Assembly: GCA_000746765.1 (NCBI GenBank)
Contig: JOSY01000007.1
Coordinates: 1-64,000, forward strand
Source: Marine Group I thaumarchaeote SCGC AAA799-D11
GTDB taxonomy: Archaea; Thermoproteota; Nitrososphaeria; Nitrososphaerales; Nitrosopumilaceae
Direction: 5' to 3'
DNA: 64,000 bases
Positions 40,489 through 51,386 of this stretch are shown in pieces (position 1 is the stretch's first letter; each line of letters begins with the position of its first letter). The notes below the pieces were generated by a model. It was not told the origin of the DNA and did not search any database. It worked only from the letters and a program-made list of their open reading frames with translations. A program made the translations under genes and the position numbers.

Positions 40489-40550
40489 CTTGTTGCGATT
40501 TGAACCTGTCTCTATTTATGTATATTTAAAAAATGAAAAAAGATGTGATT

Positions 40551-41423
40551 TTAGTATCTTGGTATGATACTCAGTCTTGATTTTGCAGATACTGCAATTA
40601 TTGAGATAATTGCTACTGCTAGAATCATGGCTGCAATTGTACCAAATTCTGGTACTACCATTCCGTCTTGAATATCTACTTCAGCTGAAGCAGTATATTT
40701 TGGATCGTTAAATTGTTGTGCTGTAACAGTGTAAATACCATCTTGTGTCCATAATGGTCCACCTGTTGTGATGGTTGCTGTAAACTCTCCATCAAGCATT
40801 GGTGATACTTGATCAATTGATACTACATTTCCATTTGGAGCAGTTACGGTTAATGTGATATCGGCACTTACTCTATCTGTACTTCCAGTAACTACAATTG
40901 TATCGGATCCCATTTCGGTTTCGGCGGTACTAATTTCAATTCCTGCATCTCTTGTAACATTTGGTTCGATTGGTTCAAACACATCTGAAGAGAAATTGGA
41001 TTCAGTTACAGAAGTTTGTTCTGCCATTCCACCATTTACTTCAACAAGAACTTCCATTGTATACAATGCCGTGTTGCCTTGTTGTGCTTTGATTTCATAG
41101 AATCCATTTTCAGTCCATGTTGGGCCTATTTTGAATTCTGCACCAAACATTCCTTCAGCATCTGGTGTTGTTTGACCAACAGCAACTACATTGTTTCCAC
41201 TTGGAGACGTTACAGTAAATGAGACATCAGTGTATCCTGAAACTGTTTTACCTGTTACGGTAATTGTTTTAGAACCGCTGTCTGCCATAGCTGTTAGGGT
41301 CATTCCTTGTGTTTGAGCAAATGCATCTTGTTGAATTGAGGTCACTGAAATTAATGACACTGCCAAAAGGGCTATTGCCATCGATGTTGTAGAACGTTTA
41401 AAATTCATCCTAATTTTTCCCAA
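40551..41423 (-). CDS. PEFG-CTERM surface protein
   Basis: Signal peptide; two Ig-like units; VVPEFGTIAAMILAVAIISIIAVSAKSRLSIIPRY. Confidence 0.92.
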   Translation of the reverse strand: MGKIRMNFKRSTTSMAIALLAVSLISVTSIQQDAFAQTQGMTLTAMADSGSKTITVTGKTVSGYTDVSFTVTSPSGNNVVAVGQTTPDAEGMFGAEFKIGPTWTENGFYEIKAQQGNTALYTMEVLVEVNGGMAEQTSVTESNFSSDVFEPIEPNVTRDAGIEISTAETEMGSDTIVVTGSTDRVSADITLTVTAPNGNVVSIDQVSPMLDGEFTATITTGGPLWTQDGIYTVTAQQFNDPKYTASAEVDIQDGMVVPEFGTIAAMILAVAIISIIAVSAKSRLSIIPRY

Positions 41424-41471
41424 GTTACCTTGGTATTTATGTATATTTAAAAAGAGAAAAAAGATGAAATT

Positions 41472-42368
41472 TTAGATTCTTGGCATAATGCTAAGTCTTG
41501 ATTTTGCAGATACTGCAATTATTGAGATAATTGCTACTGCTAGAATCATGGCTGCAATTGTACCAAATTCTGGGACTACAAATGTACCGATTATTTCAAT
41601 CTCTTCAGCCCCTGCTGGGAATGTTATGGTGAGTGTTCTATCTGTTGATGATTTTGTTTCATCAAAGTCTACCTCTTCCCCGTCAACTAGGACGAAAAAG
41701 TCATCATCAGCACCATCTGGGAAGGTTGCATCCAACACAGATCTTGGGATTGTTAATGTAATTGAACCATCATCCATGGCATCAATTGAGATGATTAGTG
41801 AATTTGCATCCACATCAGGCATAATTCCAAGTAGTTTTGCACCTGTGATCTCATATCCTATTAGATCAGTTGAGCCTTCAATTGAAACGGTTGTGTCAGT
41901 TACTTCAGAAGTCATAGAATCAGTTGGTTTCTCTACAGTAGATCCACCAAACTCAAATGATGTTGTAGCTGATCTATTGTCATTGCCGTATTGAACAGTA
42001 ATTGTATAAGTTCCTTCAGCTCTCATCAATGAACCTCCAGCAGTTATTTCAGTGCTGAATTTCTTGTCTGCGCCAACTGTTAGTTGTGCAATTGAGACCA
42101 TGTTTCCATTAGGAGCTTTTACAATTAGACTTACAGGCGTTCCTGAATATAGATCTCTGACTTCACCTGTTACCATAATAATTTCGCCTTCTGAATAGGC
42201 TGTTTTATCAGTAGTAACAACAATCGTGTTTTGTATTTGTCCAAATGCTGGTGCCATACCAATACTAGCAACTAGAATTGCTGATAAGGCAAACACCATC
42301 AATTGTGATTTCATTGATTTTACGCCTAAATTTCTCCTATTTAAGGTTGTGAAAAGATTAGTTGACAA
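41472..42368 (-). CDS. PEFG-CTERM surface protein
   Basis: YSEGEIIMVTGEVRD; VVPEFGTIAAMILAVAIISIIAVSAKSRLSIMPRI. Confidence 0.92.
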   Translation of the reverse strand: MSTNLFTTLNRRNLGVKSMKSQLMVFALSAILVASIGMAPAFGQIQNTIVVTTDKTAYSEGEIIMVTGEVRDLYSGTPVSLIVKAPNGNMVSIAQLTVGADKKFSTEITAGGSLMRAEGTYTITVQYGNDNRSATTSFEFGGSTVEKPTDSMTSEVTDTTVSIEGSTDLIGYEITGAKLLGIMPDVDANSLIISIDAMDDGSITLTIPRSVLDATFPDGADDDFFVLVDGEEVDFDETKSSTDRTLTITFPAGAEEIEIIGTFVVPEFGTIAAMILAVAIISIIAVSAKSRLSIMPRI

Positions 42369-42494
42369 AATAGAAAAATCACTATTTTCTTGACGAATTT
42401 CAGATTAGATATATATTAACCTGAGCGTGAGATTTTGACAGTTTGTGTGTATTCATTACTACTACATTTAATGTTCGACGTGGGGGTTTTGTAA

Positions 42495-42746
42495 TTGGCA
42501 ACTAAGAAAAACCAAATTCTTGTACCTGACCATATCTATGTTCCAAAACATGAAATCATTTCAAAACAAGAAGCTGAAGAAGTTTTAAAAAAATACAATT
42601 GTAAACCAACTGAATTACCATTAATCTTTGTAAACGATCCTGCAATTTTGGGACTTGGTGTAAAACCTGGTGACATGATAAAAATCACAAGAAAAAGTCC
42701 AACTGCAGGTGAAGGTCTCTATTATAGATACGTGGTGGAAGTTTAG
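42495..42746 (+). CDS. rpoH: RNA polymerase subunit H (Rpb5-like), TTG start
   Basis: LVPDHIYVPKHEIISKQEAEEVLKKYNCKPTELPLIFVNDPAI...GLKPGD-like. Confidence 0.94.
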   Translation: MATKKNQILVPDHIYVPKHEIISKQEAEEVLKKYNCKPTELPLIFVNDPAILGLGVKPGDMIKITRKSPTAGEGLYYRYVVEV

Positions 42747-45700
42747 ATGGCAGATCCTTCAACTAAACGTTGGCCAGTAATTCAAGATATCTTAAAGAGA
42801 GAAGGTATTGCACGTCAACACCTAAACTCCTTTGATGAGTTTTTAGAAAGAGGACTACAAAGTATAATCAATGAAGTCGGTCAGATTGATATTGAAAATG
42901 CTGAATATCCTTACAAAATTCAACTAGGTAAAGTTAAACTTCAACAACCAAGAATGATGGAACTTGACGGTTCCATTACACATATCACTCCTGCAGAAGC
43001 TAGACTGAGAAACGTATCTTATTCTGCACCTGTAATGATGGAGGCAAGTGTTGTTGAAGATGGAAAAATCCTTGAATCAAGATTTGTCCACATTGGTGAT
43101 GTTCCAGTTATGGCAAAATCAAACGCATGCATCTTACATAATTTCTCTACTCAAAAATTAGTTGAACATGGTGAAGATCCAAATGATCCTGGTGGTTACT
43201 TTATCATCAATGGCTCTGAGAGAGTAATTGTTGGATTAGAAGATCTCTCTTACAACAAAATCATAGTTGACAGAGAGACAGTTGGCGGAAACATTGTTCA
43301 TAAAGCCAAAGTCTATTCTTCTATTGTTGGTTATCGTGCAAAATTAGAACTTGTCATGAAAAATGATGGATTAATTGTTGCAAGAATTCCTGGTTCCCCA
43401 GTTGATATTCCAGTAGTTACTTTGATGAGAGCACTTGGCTTAGAATCTGATAGAGAGATTGCAGCAGCAGTTTCTTTGGTAGATGAACTCCAAGATGAAT
43501 TAGAAGGATCTTTTGAAAAAGCAGGAGATGTCCCAACTGCAAAAGACGCTATTGTTTACATCAGTAAGAGAATTGCACCGGGAATGCTTGAAGAGTTCCA
43601 GATTAAACGTGCTGAGACTTTGCTTGATTGGGGTCTATTACCTCATTTGGGTAAACATCCTGAAAACAGAAAAGAAAAAGCCCAATTCTTAGGAGAGGCA
43701 GCTTGTAAATTATTAGAACTAAAACTTGATTGGATTAAACCAGATGACAAAGACCACTATGGAAACAAAGTCATCAAATTCGCAGGACAGATGCTTGCAG
43801 ACTTGTTTAGAACTGCATTTAGAAATCTTGTCCGCGACATGAAATACCAACTAGAGCGTTCTGGTCAAAAACGTGGAATTAATGCAGTTGCTGCTGCAAT
43901 TCGTCCGGGAATTATTTCTGATAAACTAAACAATGCAATAGCCACAGGAAACTGGGGTAGAGGCAGAGTAGGTGTTACTCAATTACTTGATAGAACAAAC
44001 TATCTTTCAACAATTAGCCACCTTAGAAGAATTCAATCTCCGCTTAGTAGAACTCAGCCAAACTTTGAGGCAAGAGACTTGCACGCAACACACTTTGGAA
44101 GAATCTGTCCAAGTGAAACTCCTGAGGGTTCTAACTGTGGTCTTGTAAAGAATCTAGCCTTGTCTGGAATTATTTCTGTAAATGTCCCTTCTGAAGAAAT
44201 TGTAGAAAAACTCTATGATCTTGGAACTGTTCACTTTTTTGATGCAAAAGAAGACTTGAAGAAAGATGGAACTAGAATCTTTGTTGATGGTAGACTAATT
44301 GGATATTACAAAGATGGTGAACAACTAGCAGAATCTCTTAGAGATTTGAGAAGAAACTCAAAGATTCATCCACATGTTGGTGTGTCATTTCATAAATCTG
44401 AAATTGAAGGCTCTACTAGAAGACTTTATGTTAACTGTAATGCAGGACGTGTCTTAAGACCATTAATCATCATCAAAGATAACAAACCATTATTTACTGC
44501 TGATTTACTAGACAAAATTTCAAAGAAACTCATCTCGTGGACTGATCTTTTGAGAATGGGTGTCTTAGAAATGATTGATGCAAATGAAGAAGAGAACTGT
44601 TATGTCACACTAGATGAGAAAGACACAAAGAAACACACTCACCTTGAAGTTTTCCCACCAGCAATTCTTGGTGCAGGTGCTTCAATCATTCCATATCCTG
44701 AACACAATCAGTCTCCAAGAAATACATACGAATCTGCAATGGCAAAACAGAGTTTAGGATTCTCAACACCAATGATGAATACCAGTACGTATGTTAGACA
44801 ACACTTTATGCTATATCCTCAAGTCCCAATTGTCAATACCAAAGCAATGAAACTTTTGGGATTGGAAGACAGACCAGCAGGTCAGAACTGTGTTGTTGCA
44901 GTATTACCATTTGATGGCTACAATATTGAAGATGCAATTGTTCTTAGCAAAGCATCCGTTGATAGAGGTCTTGGCAGAACATTCTTCTTTAGAATTTATG
45001 ATGCTGAGGCAAAACAATATCCTGGTGGAATGCGTGATGCATTTGAAATTCCAAATGCTGAAGACAACATCAGAGGATACAAAGGAGAACGTGCATACAG
45101 ACTCTTAGAAGAAGACGGTGTTGTTGCAGCTGAAGCTCCAGTAAAAGGTGGAGATATCTTGATTGGAAAAACTAGTCCTCCAAGATTCATGGAAGAATAT
45201 AGAGAGTTTGAATCATCTGGTCCTTACAGAAGAGACACCTCAATTGGTGTTAGACCTTCAGAAACCGGAGTTGTTGATACTGTAGTTATGACCCAATCAA
45301 ACGAAGGTGGAAAGATGTACAAAATTAGAGCAAGAGATATGAGAATTCCTGAGATTGGTGATAAATTTGCATCAAGACACGGACAAAAAGGAGTGTTGGG
45401 AATTTTAGCTAAAGCAGAAGACTTGCCATATACTGCAAGTGGGATGTCTCCTGATGTTTTGATTAATCCACATGCTTTCCCATCTAGAATGACAGTCGGC
45501 ATGATGATGGAATCAATCTGTGGAAAATCTGCCGCATTACGTGGAGCAAGATTTGATGGTTCTGCATTTGTTGGAGAAAAGATGGATGAAGTAAGAGAAG
45601 TAATGGATGCACACGGATTTGAATATTCTGGTAAAGAAATAATGTATGATGGAAGAACTGGAAAATCATTCCCAGTTGAAGTTTTCATTGGAGTTGTATA

Positions 45701-46094
45701 CTATCAAAAACTACACCATATGGTTGCAGACAAGATTCATGCAAGAGCACGTGGACAAGTACAGATGTTAACTAAACAACCAACCGAAGGAAGAGCAAGA
45801 GGTGGAGGTCTAAGATTCGGTGAGATGGAGAGAGACTGTTTGATTGCCTATGGTGCTTCAATGATTCTTAAAGACAGACTACTTGATGAGTCTGATAAAT
45901 CTGATATCTATGTATGTGAGAGATGTGGTCTTGTTGCTTATCATGATGTTAAACAAAGAAAATATGTCTGTAGAGTATGTGGTGATAAAGCCAAAGTATC
46001 ATCAGTTTCAGTTGCATATGCATTCAAACTACTCTTACAAGAGATGCAAAGCCTCAACGTCGCACCAAGATTGTTAATCAAGGAGAAACTATAA
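42747..46094 (+). CDS. rpoB: RNA polymerase subunit B (unsplit B''+B')
   Basis: Full-length Rpb2 homologue; GRICPSETPEGSNCGLVKNLALS; KFASRHGQKGVLG; CxxCG zinc motif at C-terminus. Confidence 0.97.
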   Translation: MADPSTKRWPVIQDILKREGIARQHLNSFDEFLERGLQSIINEVGQIDIENAEYPYKIQLGKVKLQQPRMMELDGSITHITPAEARLRNVSYSAPVMMEASVVEDGKILESRFVHIGDVPVMAKSNACILHNFSTQKLVEHGEDPNDPGGYFIINGSERVIVGLEDLSYNKIIVDRETVGGNIVHKAKVYSSIVGYRAKLELVMKNDGLIVARIPGSPVDIPVVTLMRALGLESDREIAAAVSLVDELQDELEGSFEKAGDVPTAKDAIVYISKRIAPGMLEEFQIKRAETLLDWGLLPHLGKHPENRKEKAQFLGEAACKLLELKLDWIKPDDKDHYGNKVIKFAGQMLADLFRTAFRNLVRDMKYQLERSGQKRGINAVAAAIRPGIISDKLNNAIATGNWGRGRVGVTQLLDRTNYLSTISHLRRIQSPLSRTQPNFEARDLHATHFGRICPSETPEGSNCGLVKNLALSGIISVNVPSEEIVEKLYDLGTVHFFDAKEDLKKDGTRIFVDGRLIGYYKDGEQLAESLRDLRRNSKIHPHVGVSFHKSEIEGSTRRLYVNCNAGRVLRPLIIIKDNKPLFTADLLDKISKKLISWTDLLRMGVLEMIDANEEENCYVTLDEKDTKKHTHLEVFPPAILGAGASIIPYPEHNQSPRNTYESAMAKQSLGFSTPMMNTSTYVRQHFMLYPQVPIVNTKAMKLLGLEDRPAGQNCVVAVLPFDGYNIEDAIVLSKASVDRGLGRTFFFRIYDAEAKQYPGGMRDAFEIPNAEDNIRGYKGERAYRLLEEDGVVAAEAPVKGGDILIGKTSPPRFMEEYREFESSGPYRRDTSIGVRPSETGVVDTVVMTQSNEGGKMYKIRARDMRIPEIGDKFASRHGQKGVLGILAKAEDLPYTASGMSPDVLINPHAFPSRMTVGMMMESICGKSAALRGARFDGSAFVGEKMDEVREVMDAHGFEYSGKEIMYDGRTGKSFPVEVFIGVVYYQKLHHMVADKIHARARGQVQMLTKQPTEGRARGGGLRFGEMERDCLIAYGASMILKDRLLDESDKSDIYVCERCGLVAYHDVKQRKYVCRVCGDKAKVSSVSVAYAFKLLLQEMQSLNVAPRLLIKEKL

Positions 46095-49000
46095 TGTCCA
46101 TTCAAGCAGTAAAAGCAATCGACGGAATCAGATTCTCTGTTTGGTCTCCAACTGAAATCAGAAAATACTCTGTTGCAGAAATCACAGCTCCAGAAACCTA
46201 TGATGAAGATGGAATGCCAGTTCAAGGAGGTTTGATGGATGGCAGACTGGGAACATTGGAGCCTGGACAAAAATGTCTTACTTGTGGAAATACTGCAGCA
46301 AGATGTCCTGGACATTTTGGACACTTGGAATTAGCAGAACCTGTTTTACACATCGCATTTATTGATAATATCTACAAACTGTTACAATCAACATGTCGTT
46401 CTTGTGCAAGACTAAAGGTTCCACAAGAAGATCTTAACGTCTTCAAAACTATCAAAGAGAAACATGCAGCATACACTGTAATATCTCAAAAACGTATTCC
46501 AGAACAAATTATTGAAAAAGCAAAGAAAGCAAAAGAATGTCCTCATTGTGGTAAAACACAATACGAACTAATCTTTACAAAACCAACTATCTTTGTAGAG
46601 AAAACAGAAATTGGAGAACACAGATTACTCCCAATTACAATTAGAGAAAGATTCTCACAAATCCTTGATGAAGATTTAGAATTATTATCATATGATCCAA
46701 TTACTGCAAGACCTGAGTGGTTTGTCTTACAGGCATTTCCTGTTCCACCAGTCACTGTTAGACCTTCAATCATTTTGGAGACTGGAATTAGATCAGAAGA
46801 TGACTTGACTCACAAGATGGTGGATATCATCAGAGTTAATCAGAGACTAAAAGAAAGTAAAGATGCAGGTACTCCTCCTCTTATCGTTCAAGACTTGGTA
46901 GATCTTTTACAATATCACACAACCACATACTTTGATAACGAAGTATCTGGAATTCCACAAGCTCACCATCGTTCTGGACGTCCTCTCAAAACCTTAACGC
47001 AAAGACTCAAAGGAAAAGAAGGACGATTCAGAGGTTCATTATCTGGAAAGAGAGTCGACTTTTCAAGCAGAACTGTAATCTCACCTGATCCTAACTTGGA
47101 TTTGAGTGAGGTTGGTGTTCCAGAAGCAGTTGCTATGAAATTAACTATTCCTGAAATTGTTACAGAATGGAATATTGAAAGAATGAGAAAACTCGTAATT
47201 AACGGACCTGAGAAATTCCCAGGTGTAAACTATATCGTCAGACCAGATGGTGTAAAGATTAGACTTGATTTCGTAGAGGACCGCTCTACAATCGCTGAAA
47301 CACTTGAGATTGGATACTTGGTAGAAAGACATCTTGCAGATGGTGATATTGTCATGTTCAACAGACAACCATCACTCCACCAGATGTCAATCATGGCACA
47401 TTATGTTCGTGTGCTTCCAGGAAAGACATTCAGACTACACCCATCAGTTTGTCCTCCATACAACGCAGACTTTGATGGTGATGAGATGAACCTTCACGTT
47501 CCTCAAAGTGAGGAAGCAAGAGCAGAAGCAATTCTTTTGATGAGAGTTCAAGATCAATTAATCTCCCCAAGATATGGTGGACCAATTATTGGTGCATTAA
47601 GAGACTTTGTAACTGGTGCATATCTTCTAACTAAAGACGATACAGTATTGACTGTTCAAGAATTCTCAAACCTTGCAATGCTTGGTGGTTACACCGAACC
47701 TTTACCAAAACCTGCAACTAAAACTAAAGATGGTCCAGCTTATACTGGAAAACAACTCTTCTCATTATTCTTACCAAAAGACTTCAACTATGTTATTACA
47801 TCAAAATGGTCCAAGGGAACAAAAGGACAAGCAAAAGATGTTGTAATTAAAAACGGCGAACTAATCAGTGGTGTAATTGACAAATCTTCAATTGGTGCTG
47901 AAGAGCCAGAGAGTGTTCTTCACAGAATTGCAAAAGACTATGGTAATGCTGTAGGAAAAAGTTTCCTTAACTCCATTCTCATTATGGTAAAACAATTCAT
48001 CACCCATTATGGTTTCAGTTATGGTTATGGTGACCTTATCGTCCCTGACAAAGACAAACAACAGATTCTAGATGACATTCAAGGAACTTATGATATTGTC
48101 AGTGATTTGACTGATCAATACAAGAAAGGAACACTCAAACTCACTAGAGGTATGAAGCCTGAAGAAGCCTTAGAGGCATACATTGTAAATGAATTAGGTA
48201 AAGCAAGAGACAAGGCAGGCTCCACTGCAAATGATTGTCTTCCAGCAGATAATGCAGGAAAAATCATGGCTACTACTGGTGCAAGAGGTTCATCACTTAA
48301 TGTAGGTCAGATGGCAGGAGCTCTTGGACAACAGTCAAGAAGAGGTAACAGACTTCATGAAGGTTTCAATAACCGAGCATTAACTCATTATCAAGAACAC
48401 GATGATAATCCAGATGCACACGGATTTGTAAAATCTAACTACAGAGAAGGACTCTCTGCACTTGAATTCTTCTTCCACGCAATGGGTGGTCGTGAAGGAC
48501 TTGTTGATACTGCAGTTAGAACACAACAAAGTGGTTACATGCAGCGTAGATTGATTAACGCATTAGAACACATTAGATTAGAATATGATGGAACTGTAAG
48601 AGATCCTCACGGACACATTGTTCAATTCCTTTATGGTGAAGATGGAATTGATGTGCAAAAGAGTGACCATGGTGAAGCATTTAACCCAAGTAGATTAATT
48701 GAATCTCAAAAAATTATTGATTCTGGTAAAAAGGCAACAAAAGATGAGATTGAAACACTAGCCAAGAAATACACAAAGACATTCAATCCAAGACTAACTA
48801 AACTTGTAACTGATGCATTACTAGATTCAGAATTAAGCAAAGATGGTATTGAAGCAGTATGTAAGAAAGGACTATTACTTTACAACAAAGCTAAAGTGGA
48901 ACCAGGACAAGCAGTTGGAATCATTACTGCACAATCAATTGGTGAACCAGGTACTCAGATGACATTAAGAACATTCCACTTTGCAGGAATCAAAGAAAGA

Positions 49001-49885
49001 AACGTAACATTGGGTCTTCCACGACTAATTGAACTTGTTGATGCAAGAAAGAAACCAGTGACACCAACTATGGATATCTATCTTGATGATGAATCAAAGA
49101 AATCAAGAGAAAAGGCAATTGAAGTTGCAAGAAATGTTTTGCAAACCAAAGTAAGTGCCTTGATTGCAGATAGTGAGACTGATTATGCAACTGAAATTAA
49201 ACTAATTTTGAGCGAAAATAGGCTTAAAGAAAGAGGTTGTTCTATTGCAGAAGTAGAGGCAGCATTATCTTCTAACAAGAAATTCAAGATGGAAACAACA
49301 GGAGAACTAATCACACTAAAACTAGTTGAAGAATCTGACACTGCAACAGTAATTGCAATCAGAAACAAGGTTCTCAACACTACCGTCAAAGGTGTACCAG
49401 ACATTGAACGTGTAACACTTGTCCAAAAAGATGATGAGTGGGTTATCCAAACAACTGGTTCTAATGTTGCCAAAGTCTTAGAAGTTAAAGGAATCGACAA
49501 GAGAAACGTTAGAACAAACAACGTCTTTGAAATTGCAGGAACACTTGGAATTGAAGCTGCAAGAAATGCGTTAATCAATGAACTTAACAGTACTCTAGAA
49601 GACCAAGGACTTGAAGTTGATAATAGATACATCATGTTAGTAGCTGATTTGATGTGTTCTCGTGGTTACATGCAACAAATCGGAAGACACGGAATTGCTG
49701 GAACCAAAGATAGTGTCTTGGCAAGAGCAGCATTTGAGATTACTGTTCCAACAATTGCACACGCTGCACTTGGCGGTGAGATTGAACAACTCAAAGGTAT
49801 TACTGAAAACGTAATTGTTGGAAGTAACATTCCAATTGGAAGTGGTACAGTAGACTTGTACATGCAAGTAAGCAAGAAGAAATAA
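46094..49885 (+). CDS. rpoA: RNA polymerase subunit A, A' and A'' fused in one ORF
   Basis: CLTCGNTAARCPGHFGHLEL; PYNADFDGDEMNLHVP; VEPGQAVGIITAQSIGEPGTQMTLRTFHFAG in the same frame. Confidence 0.97.
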   Translation: MSIQAVKAIDGIRFSVWSPTEIRKYSVAEITAPETYDEDGMPVQGGLMDGRLGTLEPGQKCLTCGNTAARCPGHFGHLELAEPVLHIAFIDNIYKLLQSTCRSCARLKVPQEDLNVFKTIKEKHAAYTVISQKRIPEQIIEKAKKAKECPHCGKTQYELIFTKPTIFVEKTEIGEHRLLPITIRERFSQILDEDLELLSYDPITARPEWFVLQAFPVPPVTVRPSIILETGIRSEDDLTHKMVDIIRVNQRLKESKDAGTPPLIVQDLVDLLQYHTTTYFDNEVSGIPQAHHRSGRPLKTLTQRLKGKEGRFRGSLSGKRVDFSSRTVISPDPNLDLSEVGVPEAVAMKLTIPEIVTEWNIERMRKLVINGPEKFPGVNYIVRPDGVKIRLDFVEDRSTIAETLEIGYLVERHLADGDIVMFNRQPSLHQMSIMAHYVRVLPGKTFRLHPSVCPPYNADFDGDEMNLHVPQSEEARAEAILLMRVQDQLISPRYGGPIIGALRDFVTGAYLLTKDDTVLTVQEFSNLAMLGGYTEPLPKPATKTKDGPAYTGKQLFSLFLPKDFNYVITSKWSKGTKGQAKDVVIKNGELISGVIDKSSIGAEEPESVLHRIAKDYGNAVGKSFLNSILIMVKQFITHYGFSYGYGDLIVPDKDKQQILDDIQGTYDIVSDLTDQYKKGTLKLTRGMKPEEALEAYIVNELGKARDKAGSTANDCLPADNAGKIMATTGARGSSLNVGQMAGALGQQSRRGNRLHEGFNNRALTHYQEHDDNPDAHGFVKSNYREGLSALEFFFHAMGGREGLVDTAVRTQQSGYMQRRLINALEHIRLEYDGTVRDPHGHIVQFLYGEDGIDVQKSDHGEAFNPSRLIESQKIIDSGKKATKDEIETLAKKYTKTFNPRLTKLVTDALLDSELSKDGIEAVCKKGLLLYNKAKVEPGQAVGIITAQSIGEPGTQMTLRTFHFAGIKERNVTLGLPRLIELVDARKKPVTPTMDIYLDDESKKSREKAIEVARNVLQTKVSALIADSETDYATEIKLILSENRLKERGCSIAEVEAALSSNKKFKMETTGELITLKLVEESDTATVIAIRNKVLNTTVKGVPDIERVTLVQKDDEWVIQTTGSNVAKVLEVKGIDKRNVRTNNVFEIAGTLGIEAARNALINELNSTLEDQGLEVDNRYIMLVADLMCSRGYMQQIGRHGIAGTKDSVLARAAFEITVPTIAHAALGGEIEQLKGITENVIVGSNIPIGSGTVDLYMQVSKKK

Positions 49886-49889
49886 TTGG

Positions 49890-50132
49890 ATGATGATTAT
49901 GGCAGATGAGATTTCAACATTAATGACAAACTCCAAAGACAAAGTTGTATTGCTTCGATTAAGAAACAACAAGACCATTCAAGGAGCTCTCAAAGACTTT
50001 GATATTCACATGAATCTTACACTAGAAAATGCCGAAGATGTTTCTGAAGATGATAAAAAACAACTAGGCAAGGTTTTACTTCGTGGAGACAACATTTTGG
50101 CAATATCTCTTCCTGACGAAGAATCAGACTGA
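49890..50132 (+). CDS. Sm-like (LSm) protein; start ambiguous (49890 or 49899)
   Basis: KDKVVLLRLRNNKTIQGALKDFDIHMNLTLENAEDV...LGKVLLRGDNILAISLPDE. Confidence 0.92.
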   Translation: MMIMADEISTLMTNSKDKVVLLRLRNNKTIQGALKDFDIHMNLTLENAEDVSEDDKKQLGKVLLRGDNILAISLPDEESD

Positions 50133-50168
50133 CAAACCATAAATCTTAACATTCTATAAGAAAAACAA

Positions 50169-51347
50169 TTGCTTGATTTTTTATTTTTAATTTTTATTTT
50201 GCCGTTTGCTACTGCTCAAGAGATTCCAGATTATGACAAACCATATGCGCCAATATTTTTCGATAGGCCTATTTACTCTTGGACAGACAAAATCCAAATC
50301 AAAATAATTGCACCTAGTTGGAACACCGACAAAGACTTGATTGATTCAATTGGTGATGATAATGAGAATCCAATCAAAGTATCAACCCGAAGTCATTCAT
50401 TAGAACCATACAGACTAACTGAAACAGATGTCTCAAGTGGAATATTTACTGGCGAAATAATTCTCACTGGATTCTTACATGATGCAGATGGTGATGGTGA
50501 CTATGATACAACTCCTAGAACTGTTGGCACTGGTCCTACAAATGGATTCTTGGAAGTAGAAAGAGATTCTGCAGTAACTGTGTCCTTTGAGTTTGCCGAT
50601 GGTGTGGTCTTATCTGAATCAGTACCAATATCGTGGAATCTTGGAACAGTAGAGTTTGCAAATGATGTTTTCGTTAATGATGATTCTGTAATAGTTAGGG
50701 TAATTGATCTTGACATGAACCTAAACCCTGAGGCAATTGATCAAATTGAAGTTGAAGTTTTTTCAGACTCTGATGTTGGCGGAATTACTGCAAATGCAAT
50801 AGAAACATCTGAAAGTTCTGGTTCCTTTGTTGCCACAATATCACTTACTCAAAATTCAGCATCAAGTGGAAATAGACTATATGCAATTCCCGGTGATAAC
50901 ATTTCTGCTCGATACAATGATTATACCCTACCAAAACCATATTCTGAATCTGATAATTTAGAGATTCAGGCTCAATCTAGAGTAGAATCATCTGTACCTT
51001 CAACTCAACGATTAGAAAACTTACAAATCAATATCTCTGATAGTTTTGGAAACCATTTGACTTCTGTTTCTTCTGATCAACAAGTTCAGATCGTTGGTAG
51101 TTTGTCAAACCTGCAAGACTATGATCAAAAGTTTGTTTATCTGTTCCAAGTAAGAAATTCTGAAAACTATGTGGTGTCGCTTTCTTGGATTCAAGGTCAG
51201 CTATCATCAGGACAAAACCTTGACGTGTCTCAATCTTGGACTCCAAAAAATTCTGGAGATTATAGCATTGAAACATTTGTTTGGACTTCGCTAAAAGATC
51301 CAACTGCACTATCAAATCCTATAACTAGATCAATTTCTGTAGAATGA
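50169..51347 (+). CDS. Secreted surface protein, S-layer-like beta-rich domains
   Basis: TTG start, signal peptide; DxxxNLNPEAIDQIEVEV, ETSESSGSFVATISL units resembling those in the 1061-aa protein. Confidence 0.8.
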   Translation: MLDFLFLIFILPFATAQEIPDYDKPYAPIFFDRPIYSWTDKIQIKIIAPSWNTDKDLIDSIGDDNENPIKVSTRSHSLEPYRLTETDVSSGIFTGEIILTGFLHDADGDGDYDTTPRTVGTGPTNGFLEVERDSAVTVSFEFADGVVLSESVPISWNLGTVEFANDVFVNDDSVIVRVIDLDMNLNPEAIDQIEVEVFSDSDVGGITANAIETSESSGSFVATISLTQNSASSGNRLYAIPGDNISARYNDYTLPKPYSESDNLEIQAQSRVESSVPSTQRLENLQINISDSFGNHLTSVSSDQQVQIVGSLSNLQDYDQKFVYLFQVRNSENYVVSLSWIQGQLSSGQNLDVSQSWTPKNSGDYSIETFVWTSLKDPTALSNPITRSISVE

Positions 51348-51386
51348 AAAGTATCAATTATACGTGATTATTAAATAGAAAATTAC

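Noticed and set aside
41488-41994. Plus-strand ORFs opposite the PEFG-CTERM genes (39617-39967, 40202-40567, 40855-41100, 41488-41994)
   Set aside because: Antisense to genes with clear signal peptides and PEFG-CTERM ends; shared similarity merely reflects the duplicated 3' ends.
45224-49978. Antisense ORFs within rpoB/rpoA (e.g. 45224-45688, 49183-49635, 49637-49978)
   Set aside because: Shadow ORFs of conserved polymerase genes with no recognisable domains.
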